A stretch of DNA of 64,000 nucleotides from Apoda limacodes (taxonomy: Eukaryota; Arthropoda; Insecta; Lepidoptera; Limacodidae). Below the pieces are notes generated by a model, which saw only the letters and a program-made list of their open reading frames with translations, did not search any database and was not told where the DNA came from. Position 1 is the stretch's first letter. Every line of letters starts with the position of its first letter. The stretch covers positions 29,848,815-29,912,814 of the forward strand of contig OX291543.1 in assembly GCA_946406115.1 (NCBI GenBank). The letters run 5' to 3'. Below, piece by piece: positions 22,362 through 31,420 of this stretch. The position numbers were made by a program, and so were the translations under genes.

Positions 22362-23465
22362 TGGGCACTAAACATCGCTGGGGATGTCAACACGGAAGAT
22401 CCCAATGCTTTTGGCGATAGAGAGGGTAGTGTTCTGGAATTGTGGGACCACAGTGAATGTGGTTTTCTTAGCGGTGAACGCGCAGACTTCTATCTTTGAA
22501 GGACTAAGTTTTTACGTCCCCAGTCAGAGACTTTGGATGGAGTGGTCTCGATTTGAGACACAAGTTCTCCACGCATTTGCCTTCACAACGGAACGACCCG
22601 TGTAATAAACGTCTCCAGTACTGTCATCTGCATAGCAATGTATGTTGTTGATGTCCAACATGTCATTGATATGCAGTAGAATCATCGTAGGAGACAGCAC
22701 AGAACGCAGGATACCAGCATTAATTTCCATGCTATCAGAGCAACTGCCGTCAACTACGGCTCGTATGCGTCTACTGGACAAACAGCTACCCATTTGTACA
22801 AATTCTCCAACACTTCGTAAGATGACAACTTCGATGGAAGACCCCGATGCCAGACCCGATCGAACGCCTTCGCTTTGTCCAGGCTCCATGCCAATGCCTT
22901 CCCCAGTGCCCATCGGCTTGTGAGATACACTAGAAAGTCACCAGTCGAGCGACCGTGGCGAAAGCCACATTGACGGTCACTGACCAGGTCGTGTTTTTCT
23001 AGGCATCTTAGAAGCTGTGCGTTGATCATACGTTCCATCACCTCGGAGAGGTGAGAGTTTATAGCGATAGGCCTGTAACTCGATGAATTTGATCTATTGC
23101 CAGCACATTCGCAGTCTTCCATGAAGACGGTAGGGTGGTAGTAAAGCACGAAGAGGCGCGTGAGTGTCGGACATAACTCAGGAGCACACGGTTTAAGCAA
23201 CAGTGCTGGTACATTGCCTGGCCCACTAGACTTATAAATGTCTCAAAAAGGCAACGCTCGCCGGACCTTCCGCTCTGTTATGGAGATTTCCGGCATGGTC
23301 TTACCGCACCACGGTATAGTAGATGGTATAGCGCCTTCGTCGTTCATATTTGAGTTTAAGGTAAAGAGACTGCGCAGGAGATCGGATTTGTCTTTAGCAC
23401 TATGGGCCAATTCACAATCGGTCTTTCACAGTGGTGGTAGCGAGGACGTGCTCATAACTTTTCCA
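22362..23465 (-). pseudogene. LINE family 1 copy A2, RT domain
   Basis: Minus strand. From 23,465 downward it encodes the linker to RT and the palm. Motifs are S-S-Y-R-P-I-A-I (RT1-2), C-G-F-R-H-G-R-S-T (RT3), D-K-A-K-A-F-D-R-V-W-H (motif A), N-A-G-I..V-L-S-P-T and I-H-C-Y-A-D-D-S-T-G-D (motif C with the catalytic Y-A-D-D intact). It continues to an A-F-T-A-K-K-like segment at about 22,440. At least two frameshifts split it (overlapping frames 22,524-22,913 and 22,754-23,200). The motif-A aspartate is preserved, though 'GVPQG' has become 'GILRS'. No endonuclease domain and no proper 3' UTR: truncated at both ends. Confidence 0.9.
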
Positions 23466-24234
23466 ATAAAGAATTATTTTAAAGATGTTTTTGTACATAG
23501 TCATTGCCACGCAGAAATAATTTTATTTAACTTTTAGGACTAAAAATGACGCGCGAAAAATGGTTTGAGTCACGCAGACCATCAAGGAGATTGAAGAATT
23601 ACTATATAATTAATATATAGTTGTTGTAATTAATGTGTTGTTGTATAGCCATAAGATTCACTTTAGCTTGCATTTACAATAGAAATAAGTCTTATTTACG
23701 TAAGTTAAAAAGTTAAAGTCCCACATCTTTTTAAATAACGATACAAAGTAGTATACATAGGTATGCCAATTTAATTGTACACAATCCAAAAGGCATACAT
23801 ACCTTTCACCAAAGTTGCAACTGCATCGCGAACGTCTATATCGAGCTAGTGGCGTAAGTGGGACCTTTTAACCGCGTGCTCTATAACAGGTAGTGTATGT
23901 ACGATAATATCGCTTATCGAGCTGTATGGGATCACATCGGCCTCAGGCGCACATCGTTCGTATTGTTCTGTCTCGAGATAGTCTATAGTTAGGACAGGTT
24001 TAAGTTTTAGATCTGTACGTTTGGTTTCTTCAAATTAACTAAGTGTATATTTATATCGTATGTACATATTATGTATAAACATAACCTGCAAGCGTGGGGT
24101 TTCGTATTTAATGCTCTGCCAATTGAGTTATTTGTTGTTCTGTATATCTTACTACAAAGAGACTTAAGCTATGATACGTACATCTAAGAAGTAATAATTG
24201 CCTTTGTTGTTATATGTAGTACAAATTATATTGA
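23466..24234. other. Unassigned DNA
   Basis: A moderately GC-rich patch at 23,820-23,970 contains repeated 'tatcgagct' and 'atcgcttatcgag' words. No gene or known repeat recognised. Confidence 0.4.
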
Positions 24235-24640
24235 TATATTATTATTATTATTCATTTATTTCAGATTATCTCCATATGTTGTTAGTATTTATACAATCTT
24301 AGAAGTATGTTAGTAGTCAAATTACAGATTACAAATTAAAAATAAATATTATTCTGTACTAGACAAAGCCTATTAGTTTATCTAGCTCTGAATATTGCTG
24401 GCCTGGAACAAACATGTAATAAGTTAAAGTGTCTTAAAATTGGACACTGAAACCTTTCAGCTACCGGCTTCAGAAGAGAATTGAGGCTGCCCCGGACTCT
24501 GTGTAGTAGGGAGGCTACTCTTTTGCGCAAAATAGAAGGAAAGCTGTCTATTCGCGCTTCCGCCATCATTCCTGAAGCACTGCATATAGGTTCTATATGT
24601 AATTTAGTATGAAAAATTGCATTTAACACATTTTGAATCT
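24235..24640 (-). pseudogene. LINE C-terminal fragment with (TAA)n tail
   Basis: The minus-strand frame 24,378-24,629 encodes C-S-A-S-G-M-M-A-E-A-R-I-D-S-F, then R-K-R-V-A-S-L-L-H-R-V-R-G-S and P-I-L-R-H-F. This matches in style the conserved cysteine/arginine-rich C-terminus of a common lepidopteran LINE (usually 'CSASGMFAEARVDSF...MRKRVAS'). Downstream on the minus strand is a short 3' UTR, then a (TAA)n-type tail seen as ATTATTATT at about 24,238-24,253 on the plus strand. RT palm absent: a 5'-truncated insertion. Confidence 0.7.
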
Positions 24641-26196
24641 ATAGTGGATCATTTAATCATTACGTAATCAGCAATCAATGAACATTATTATATTTAAGTA
24701 GGTAGGTTTCCAAAAAACACTTTTAAATCGTCAGAATTATATACGTCGCCATGCTAACCCCGTCTCCTTATATCTATTCTGATTGCAAGTCTCCGAAAAT
24801 TTTGAGACTATGTTTCAAGCAACAACTTGTTATACTCTGAATGAGTTTTATCATTTAAGGTCTTACCTAATTACTTTTACATACATAATAGATTCACTAT
24901 TACCTTTCTATTCTTAACAAAGTAAGAAATGATCAACAAATAAAAAAGTATGCATCTTATGTTAACTTTTCCATTACAATAAATATGTGTTCTTATTTCA
25001 TGTAGCTGAACTATGAATATGAGCTGAACATAAAGCACAGAACAGTAACGTGGGTTGTAATTCTCTATACATTACACGGCACAGACGAGAGTGAGAATTG
25101 TAGCCTCCAGGACATGCGGCGGACTTACGCAATCAGGTTACTGCCGTCGAGGTGTGAATAGGGATGGCGACAGAGCGGATGTGGCTTATACAGACAAAGT
25201 ACCTCTTTTTAGACAAAATAAAGTTCCTCTTTTCGGTCTACTGCAGCCAGCACATAGTCCTCATAGGTTACTTATGATCCTCGATTTTAATTCTAGTATA
25301 AAATTGCTATAAAATATATTCACATCAACATTTTTATGCCACAAAACAAATGGTGTTTCTAAGATTACTACACCAAATGCAATGTAAGAGAATTAATTAT
25401 TTACGATTGATTTAAATTCGAGTTGTTGTTAGAAATCAGCCTCTTGAACCGTTAGCTCTTGGCTAATTCGCACCACCCTAACTACTCGTAGTTTGTCCAG
25501 TTACCCGCCTGATGGGGGATTTTTCACACTTTTTTCTCACAATTTTTGGAAAACGCTACGCTATAAGCTATAAGAAACCTTAACCAGTGGGTAGTCTTAA
25601 CTTGGTCATCTTACCCTTCGATATATAGTTATATGAATTGCTACCAATAAAATTATGCTAAAATTATGTTGCCACCTGTCGAAATTGATAATATAATAAG
25701 AAGTATAGATAGTACTATAAATAGGTACTATATTTTGTGTTATTCAGCCTTTTGTTACCACTGCTAGACGCAGGTCTAGTCTAATACTTTTTAATAAACA
25801 TACAATCATTTTCAAAAAGATTCTGAGCCGTTTGCACTCAGCAAGAGTGCTTCAAGCAGGTAAGACATAAACAAACTTACTTAAAAAATCAATTTGAGTG
25901 GAATTATATTTTAACTCAATGTTCTTATTATTTGCTTTCTGAAATTAATATTTATTGAAAAATTGCGAGTATAGATTGTGTGTTTTCTTTTGTGTAAGAC
26001 AACACTAAAATAATTTAGCTGATTATTTAAAATCTAGTACCAACTTTCATCGCCGAAATTGAAGCAATTTGCATTGTTGATGACTGAGGATAAATCATTA
26101 TTAAATTCCCTTTTTCGGTTAGTTGTTAAAAGTTCCGTAGTCAAAGCGAACAACACTTTTCAAACTAGGGCTGTTATATACAGCCAAAGCAGAAAA
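24641..26196. other. Unassigned AT-rich DNA
   Basis: No recognised features. A 73-codon frame at 25,091-25,312 has a GC-richer start but no known domain. Confidence 0.4.
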
Positions 26197-26572
26197 AGCA
26201 CGAAGGGTTCCGTACCATTATCTATAAAAACAGCACAAAAATCAGGTTTTTCTGCTGTTTTTTTGTTTCATTTTAATTTAATTATTTACTTTTAAAGGGA
26301 CTATATAACTAAATAATCTGTGAATATTTTAAGCGTCTACTTGTTGCCGTTATCAATCTCGAGCAAAAAAATCACGTTTCTTGTATGGAGCCCACTTAAA
26401 TATTTATTTAATTCTGTTTTTTAATATTTGTTGTTATAGCGGCAACAGAAATATATCTTCTGGACTGAACTATCGCGGTTCATGAGATACAGCCTGGTGA
26501 CAGACGGACGGACAGCGAAGTCTTAGTCATAGGGTTCCGCTAATTACCCTTTGGGTACGGAACCCTAAAAAT
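26197..26572 (-). repeat. GGGTTCCGTA-family repeat
   Basis: Minus orientation. The right end on the plus strand is 'gggtacggaaccctaaaa', preceded by 'acagacggacggacagcg', 'ggttcatgagatacagcctg' and 'ttatagcggcaacagaaata', all reverse complements of the 14.3-kb copy. The left end is 'cgaagggttccgtaccatta'. An extra segment of about 100 bp relative to the 14.3-kb copy lies at 26,230-26,390. Noncoding. Confidence 0.85.
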
Positions 26573-27296
26573 AATCGGCAGATAGTTTTAGCATTAATCT
26601 ATCTATCAACTTACAAATATCTATACTCTAATTTATGTAAATACATATCTTAAAAACCGCATCAATTAAGTCAACTTAATTCACACGTGCATGTTAACAA
26701 CTGATAGCGAATTTACACGCTAGCCAGGCCTATATGAAATGCGATTACGCCTGTTTCTCCGGGATATTGTGTTACAGCTGTTTGGTCAGCTTCCTTACTG
26801 CCGCCATTATCTTTATTATATACTTTGTATCACATGTACCCATTACAGACTCTCCGCTTAAACAAAAGAATGTACCGAGAAAGTCGAGGTAAACCGTTAT
26901 CAGTAAACTTCGGATCAATCTAAAAATTGACACGATTTAAAAAAGAGAATGGATAATAGACTGGAGTTAAGTAAGGAAGATTTATTTATGTCCCATCATG
27001 CATATGAATTATCTTTCTACCGTGACTGATCGTCGCTTAGACCACTTATAACGACGACACACGGAAGACGGTAAAAAAACGTTACAAACCGAGCACCAAA
27101 CCCACGACATCAATCCAACTCGATTTATTATCCGTCGGAGCGTAGGAGGCAACTAAAAATTAACCACGTCCCCAACTACCGGTGTCTCGGATTTTAAAAT
27201 TTCCTCGCTAGAGTAATAGTCGAGATAAAGGCATTGTTGCCTCGGGAGCCACGAAGAATAAATGCTTATTAGTATTTATACGAAGCACCGACTTAC

Positions 27297-27443
27297 TGCT
27301 CGAGCTGGAGAACAGGCTTGTTATAGTTCTCGGCGTTTTTAAGAGTCTCTGGATCATCATTGGTTTTATTAGAAGAGGAAATATGGGAGCGTTTCAGCAT
27401 CGTGATGTATAGAGTTAGCTTGTTAGCAGTTCGCCTGGAGCTT
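27297..27443 (-). CDS. Candidate host coding exon (internal, partial gene)
   Basis: A 147-bp minus-strand interval bounded by textbook splice signals. Upstream is a pyrimidine-rich acceptor 'cctattttcctttcag' (27,459-27,444) and downstream a 'GTAAGT' donor (27,296-27,291). Only one frame is open: one base completes a preceding codon, then 48 full codons, then CA of a split codon. The exon is therefore symmetric (phase 2 to phase 2) and could be skipped without changing frame. The peptide begins S-S-R-R-T-A-N-K-L-T, contains L-K-R-S-H-I-S-S-S-N and E-T-L-K-N-A-E-N-Y-N, and ends V-L-Q-L-E-Q. It is hydrophilic and Ser/Asn-rich with no membrane segment. Codons near the 3' end favour C or G in third position (GAG, AAC, AAG, CTC, CAG), unlike the surrounding DNA. 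I do not recognise the protein. No other exon of the gene is evident nearby, so long introns are implied. Confidence 0.5.
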
Positions 27444-28807
27444 CTGAAAGGAAAATAGGATAATTTTATTATAATTTGAGCTGTCGTCGAGATATCAGCC
27501 TCTGGTGACGACGCAGCCATGCTTGCGTTCAAGATAATGTTGTAAAGTAACAGTCAAGGCTGTCCGGTAGCGAAGGTAGCGGGTATAATAGGTGGGTTTC
27601 TTAGGGCGGAGTTGAATAAGCTAGGAGTCGTTGCGAAATGTAAGTACGGAATTCGCTAGAGAGGGGACATGTTGTGAACGCACCTTTGGTTTTGAACGCA
27701 GCAATTGGTCCGGTATTTGACAGGTTGATGTATGCAACTATTAAAGTCTCGTGCTGTGAAATAATATAGTTGGAATCAATATGTTTCCTTTAAATCATTT
27801 ATAGTCTGGTCAGCATGTACCTTTTTGGGTGAAACTTTTGTATAGTCTCCGAAAATTACGATCAAGGTGTCATTCGATTCGGAATATTATTATATTTTAT
27901 TTATTATTTGTGTATTGAATATGTATGATTTTATATGACTTGAACGAGAAATAAATGACCTACCTATGATATTCTAAGAATCATTGTAGTAATACTAGTA
28001 CTGTTTTTTTTTCAAAAACACATATTAAATATTTAGTTATACGTGTTTATTTGTATGATAAGTATCCTATAGTGTCATTTTAAAGCCCTTAATCAATAAA
28101 GTTTTAAAGTACCGTTCGGCAAAATGCAAAAATAGGTAAGTAGCTAGTTCTCGGCCAACCACATTGTCTATATCATATCAGCTGTTAAATAATTAGTCTG
28201 GTTAGGTAAAAAAATTACAACAAAATCGTTGTCTTGGTGTAAGTAAATAAGTTATCATTATAAATAATAATATTGCGTCGATTGTGCATTATAGTTATAG
28301 TAAATATTTTGTACCCTAGTTGTGTTTGCCTTGTTTTCAAAGTTGACAGTGTCAGGTTACCTAGCAGACTGCTTGTGTGTGACACATCTTCTGGTTGAAC
28401 TAAAGCTAGATATAAACTCCGCAGCGGAAAACTAAAAAGATTTATATTTAGATTTTTATGTGAGGTAGGTACACATTATATTATTATGTTGAAATTGGAT
28501 AGGTAAAATGCTCAAGTCATTTTAAAAATTATGAGATACGTATTTAGGTAAATGATAAAGCCACTAATGTGAAAATGATAAAAGTACAAAAATATTGGGA
28601 GATCCCTTTTGTGAGCAAGAAAATTAAATACGATTAATTAATTGATTAAAATATTGATCATATTTAAGATACTTGAATGAAAAAAAATAACAGCAATTGT
28701 TAAATTTTTCTAAAATTCAAAAAAAACATGATGAAAACAGGACGTTTTCAAGCGCATTTTTCCACGAATAATTTGGTTAGCTGATGTTAGACAGAAAGTT
28801 CTATAAA
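27444..28807. other. Unassigned DNA flanking the candidate exon
   Basis: No mobile element recognised within roughly 1.3 kb on this side of the candidate exon, nor between 26,573 and 27,296 on the other. If the exon is real this is intron. The part closest to the exon (27,100-27,560) is visibly less AT-rich than the rest. Confidence 0.4.
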
Positions 28808-28892
28808 AGCTTGCGGTCCGCCTGATGGTAAGCGGTCACCACAGCCTATGGACGATTGCAACACCTGGGACAACACTCGCTAATTGCAAATA
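28808..28892 (-). mobile_element. LINE family 1, solo 3' end
   Basis: Plus-strand reading 'gcggtccgcctgatggtaag', then 'cggtcaccacagcctatggacg' and 'ttgcaacacctgggacaac'. This is a short, well-conserved 3' UTR fragment in minus orientation. The flanks are unrelated. Confidence 0.75.
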
Positions 28893-29892
28893 ATATCTTT
28901 AAAAAAAGTGAACATTATTTTTAAAAATTAGAAGCGAAAGTAAACTAGTGAAAATAAAGATGTTACTGCTTTACAAATACAAACAACAGGTTGAATATTC
29001 AAAATCGTTCTCACTTTTAATTTTTCAAAAAATAAACCGATTTGTTATTCCTTACCTATTTATTTTATTTTCTCGCACTCTATGTGAAAAGCAGTGTGTT
29101 TACCTCGAGACTAAAACCCATTCATACTTGATTCTATATATTTCATCGAATCAGTCAGTCAGTTTCTTCTTTTATATACCTATATACATACATATTAACA
29201 TATAATTTGAGAATTTGTATTGTGTGTATTTATGTTTAACAATATTAAAACACGCTCAGAGTGATTATTACTGTTATAAATTGTGATTGTTGTATTGATG
29301 TTTTTACTTTTAAAATATTTACGATAACAGAACTAAATACAACAATGTATTTAGCTCTGTTAGGGCAGTAGTTAAATATGTAGTATGGCAGATTAGCTTT
29401 CTAAAGTTTTGCAGACTCATAACTCGCGCTAAGTGTTGAAAAGAAACGATTTTCATGACATTTCAATCGATGCGCTACTTGTAAATATAAAACACCCACA
29501 GAATCGAAACATGCGAAAGTCAATATACATTTTTTTTTGTACGCCTATGAATATATTTTATCGTTTTAAATCAAACTTTTCTATAACTTAGGTATAATAT
29601 TCGCCTAAAGCAAATAAAATTATAACCATAGTATAACTATGCTTATTACGAATGTAATAATTATGCTCTGGAGGAATGCCAAAGCGCTGCATATGCTTAG
29701 TTCTATCTTAGCATAGCTTGCAAGTGTGTCACTAGCACACAATTTTCAAATTATTTATATTTTACATAAGATTTAAGTTATTTGGTATTTTAAAAGTAAT
29801 AAAATTTAGCTTTACTGGTACGCGATGATTGTCCTTTGGATGTTTTCGTTTTATTCTATTTTTCTAAATCTAGTTAATTCCACATCGAGCTT
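28893..29892. other. Unassigned AT-rich DNA
   Basis: Contains an 85-codon frame (28,948-29,205) of hydrophobic, Phe/Ile/Leu-rich composition that looks like translated noncoding DNA. Nothing else recognised. Confidence 0.4.
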
Positions 29893-30026
29893 AGTGCAAC
29901 AATTATTTATGATCCGGTGGTCAAAAATCAAAACTACAGTCTCCATATTGAAATGGTGTGAACTCACCGCGATACTAGCGACCAAACACCCAAAGGTCAG
30001 ACGGACAGAAAAGTTTGTTGCACTGT
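29893..30026 (+). mobile_element. Short MITE (copy 1 of 2), AGTGCAAC ends
   Basis: 134 bp with terminal inverted repeats: it starts 'agtgcaac' and ends 'cagaaaagtttgttgcact'. The interior 'tcaaaaatcaaaac...tggtgtgaact...actagcgaccaaacac' is shared with 60,743-60,873. It is a small non-autonomous DNA transposon. The flanks show no clear target duplication beyond a possible TA. It lies 24 bp from the TTAA motif of the next element. Confidence 0.8.
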
Positions 30027-30053
30027 AACTGTTTTCAAGCAAGTAAGTTAAGA

Positions 30054-30374
30054 CCATCCCTGCGGTCTATTAGCGCCACCATTGTTAATTTTTTATTTAC
30101 TGTTAGAAAGCGTATTATAAAAAAAAATTTGAACGAAAAATAAAACTAATCATAAGCCATTTTTAGAACAATTTGTACATTTTCTATAATGAATATGCAG
30201 GTTGTAGATAGCTTATTTGCTTAAAGTGGTCAAATTTAGCGGATATACTACCTACAACTCAGAGATATATTATAGAAACAAAACTTATAAATAACCAAAT
30301 TTCGGAAATACGCTATCTACGAACAGTAAATAAAAAATAACCAATGGCGGCGATAGTAGACCGCAAGGATGGCC
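30054..30374. mobile_element. TTAA-flanked fold-back MITE (piggyBac-like target)
   Basis: 321 bp flanked on both sides by TTAA (30,050-30,053 and 30,375-30,378). The ends are inverted: 'gaccatccctgcggtcta' on the left pairs with 'tagaccgcaaggatggcc' on the right. Pairing extends through 'ttttttatttactgtt' and, deeper, through 'tttctataat...gttgtagatag' and its partner near 30,240-30,278, so almost the whole element is one long palindrome. TTAA targets are a hallmark of the piggyBac superfamily. No transposase is present, so it would depend on an enzyme encoded elsewhere. Confidence 0.8.
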
Positions 30375-30429
30375 TTAAGGTATTTTATAAGTACTGTAAT
30401 TTACTAACATTTCAAAAGTGTATAATTAG

Positions 30430-30922
30430 TAGCCCCGCATGGAGTACTGCTGCCATCTTTGGACAGCCGTGTACCAGCTTGGCCCTTTTGACTTTATTTA
30501 GCGACGGGATGAGATATTGTCGACGGTCTCAAACTCACAAGCTGTATCAAACCCTTAGGACTGAGGACAGATTTTGCCTTCTTGTATGTGTTCTATCGCT
30601 TTTATAATGGGCAGTGTAACGCAGCCTATGTTCTGAGGTATTGTTCGAAATGATAACTACAGCTACTTTCTACCATAGCGCCGGTCACTATCGGCAGAGA
30701 ATTCATCCTTACACCATAGAACCTAAATGGCCCCGCACAGCACTTCCTCCCGCAAACGTTTTCAAGGACTACAGTATGGGATTTTGCAAGAAAGAAGTGG
30801 TTAGAATTTTAAAGGGGTAAAACGCGCGAGTAATGCACCTGGTGTTGGAAGCGTTAAAAAGGTTGCGGTAACTACCTACCATCGAGCGAACCGTAAGCAT
30901 GTTTGCTACCTCAGTGGTATAA
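30430..30922 (+). pseudogene. LINE family 1 copy D, RT C-terminus and 3' UTR
   Basis: The only plus-strand copy of family 1 here. Coding-like words in order are C-M-E-Y-C-C-H-L-W-T (at 30,435), Y-Q-L-G-P-F-D (30,472), then S-C-V-F-Y-R-F-Y-N-G (30,580), and a segment matching the 'TIGREFILT' region (30,690). The 3' UTR is the reverse complement of the usual 'cctatggacgcttgcaac' block and runs into 'gctacctcagtggtataaaa' near 30,920. Stops and small deletions are frequent. The RT palm is missing because of 5' truncation. Confidence 0.8.
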
Positions 30923-31055
30923 AATAAATCTATTACAAATCAAAATTTGAAGAAGAAAGGTTCTTGAATAACGGTAATGAATCTAAAAGTTCAGCGGAGG
31001 ATAAGCTCCCTAAATGTAGCGCAGATCTTTTTAGGTTTATGGGATATCAAAGGAT

Positions 31056-31388
31056 GCAAACAGCTCAAGAGGCCTACTTTTGAAGGCAAACAGCTTCAGA
31101 GGCCTGCTGTTGAAGGAAAACAGTCTCGAAGGCCTAGTAAGTACTACAAATTACTAGTAGTAATGCCTAGGCACCACAGGAGGCCTACTTTTCAAGGCAA
31201 ACAGCTTAAGAGACCTTATTTTGGAGGCAAGCAGCTCAAGAAGTCTACTTTTACTTTTTTTTTTAAAGGAAAACAGCCCAGGAGTCCTAATTTTGAATGC
31301 GAAAATCTCAGGAGGTCTATTTTTGAAATCAAACGCCCTAGAGGCCTACTTTTGGAGACAAACAGCTCAGAAGGCCTACTTTTGAAAC
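31056..31388 (+). repeat. 30-bp minisatellite encoding decapeptide repeats
   Basis: Ten tandem units of about 30 bp start at 31,056, 31,086, 31,116, 31,171, 31,197, 31,227, 31,269, 31,299, 31,329 and 31,359. A core 'ggcctacttttgaaggcaaa' is recognisable in most units. The period is a multiple of three, so an ATG-started frame (30,977-31,420, 147 codons) stays open across the array and reads as variants of G-K-Q-L-K-R-P-T-F-E. Unit 3 carries about 30 extra bases and unit 6 an extra T-run, neither of which closes the frame. The lead-in and tail of the frame have no coding bias. Most likely a noncoding minisatellite whose openness follows from its period, but expression cannot be excluded. Confidence 0.85.
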
Positions 31389-31420
31389 AAATTAAAATCG
31401 TAAAATCCTACAGTGATTGA

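Noticed and set aside
31056..31388. Evenly spaced repeats that could suggest a CRISPR array
   Set aside because: Units are contiguous 30-bp tandem repeats without unique spacers, and the genome is eukaryotic.
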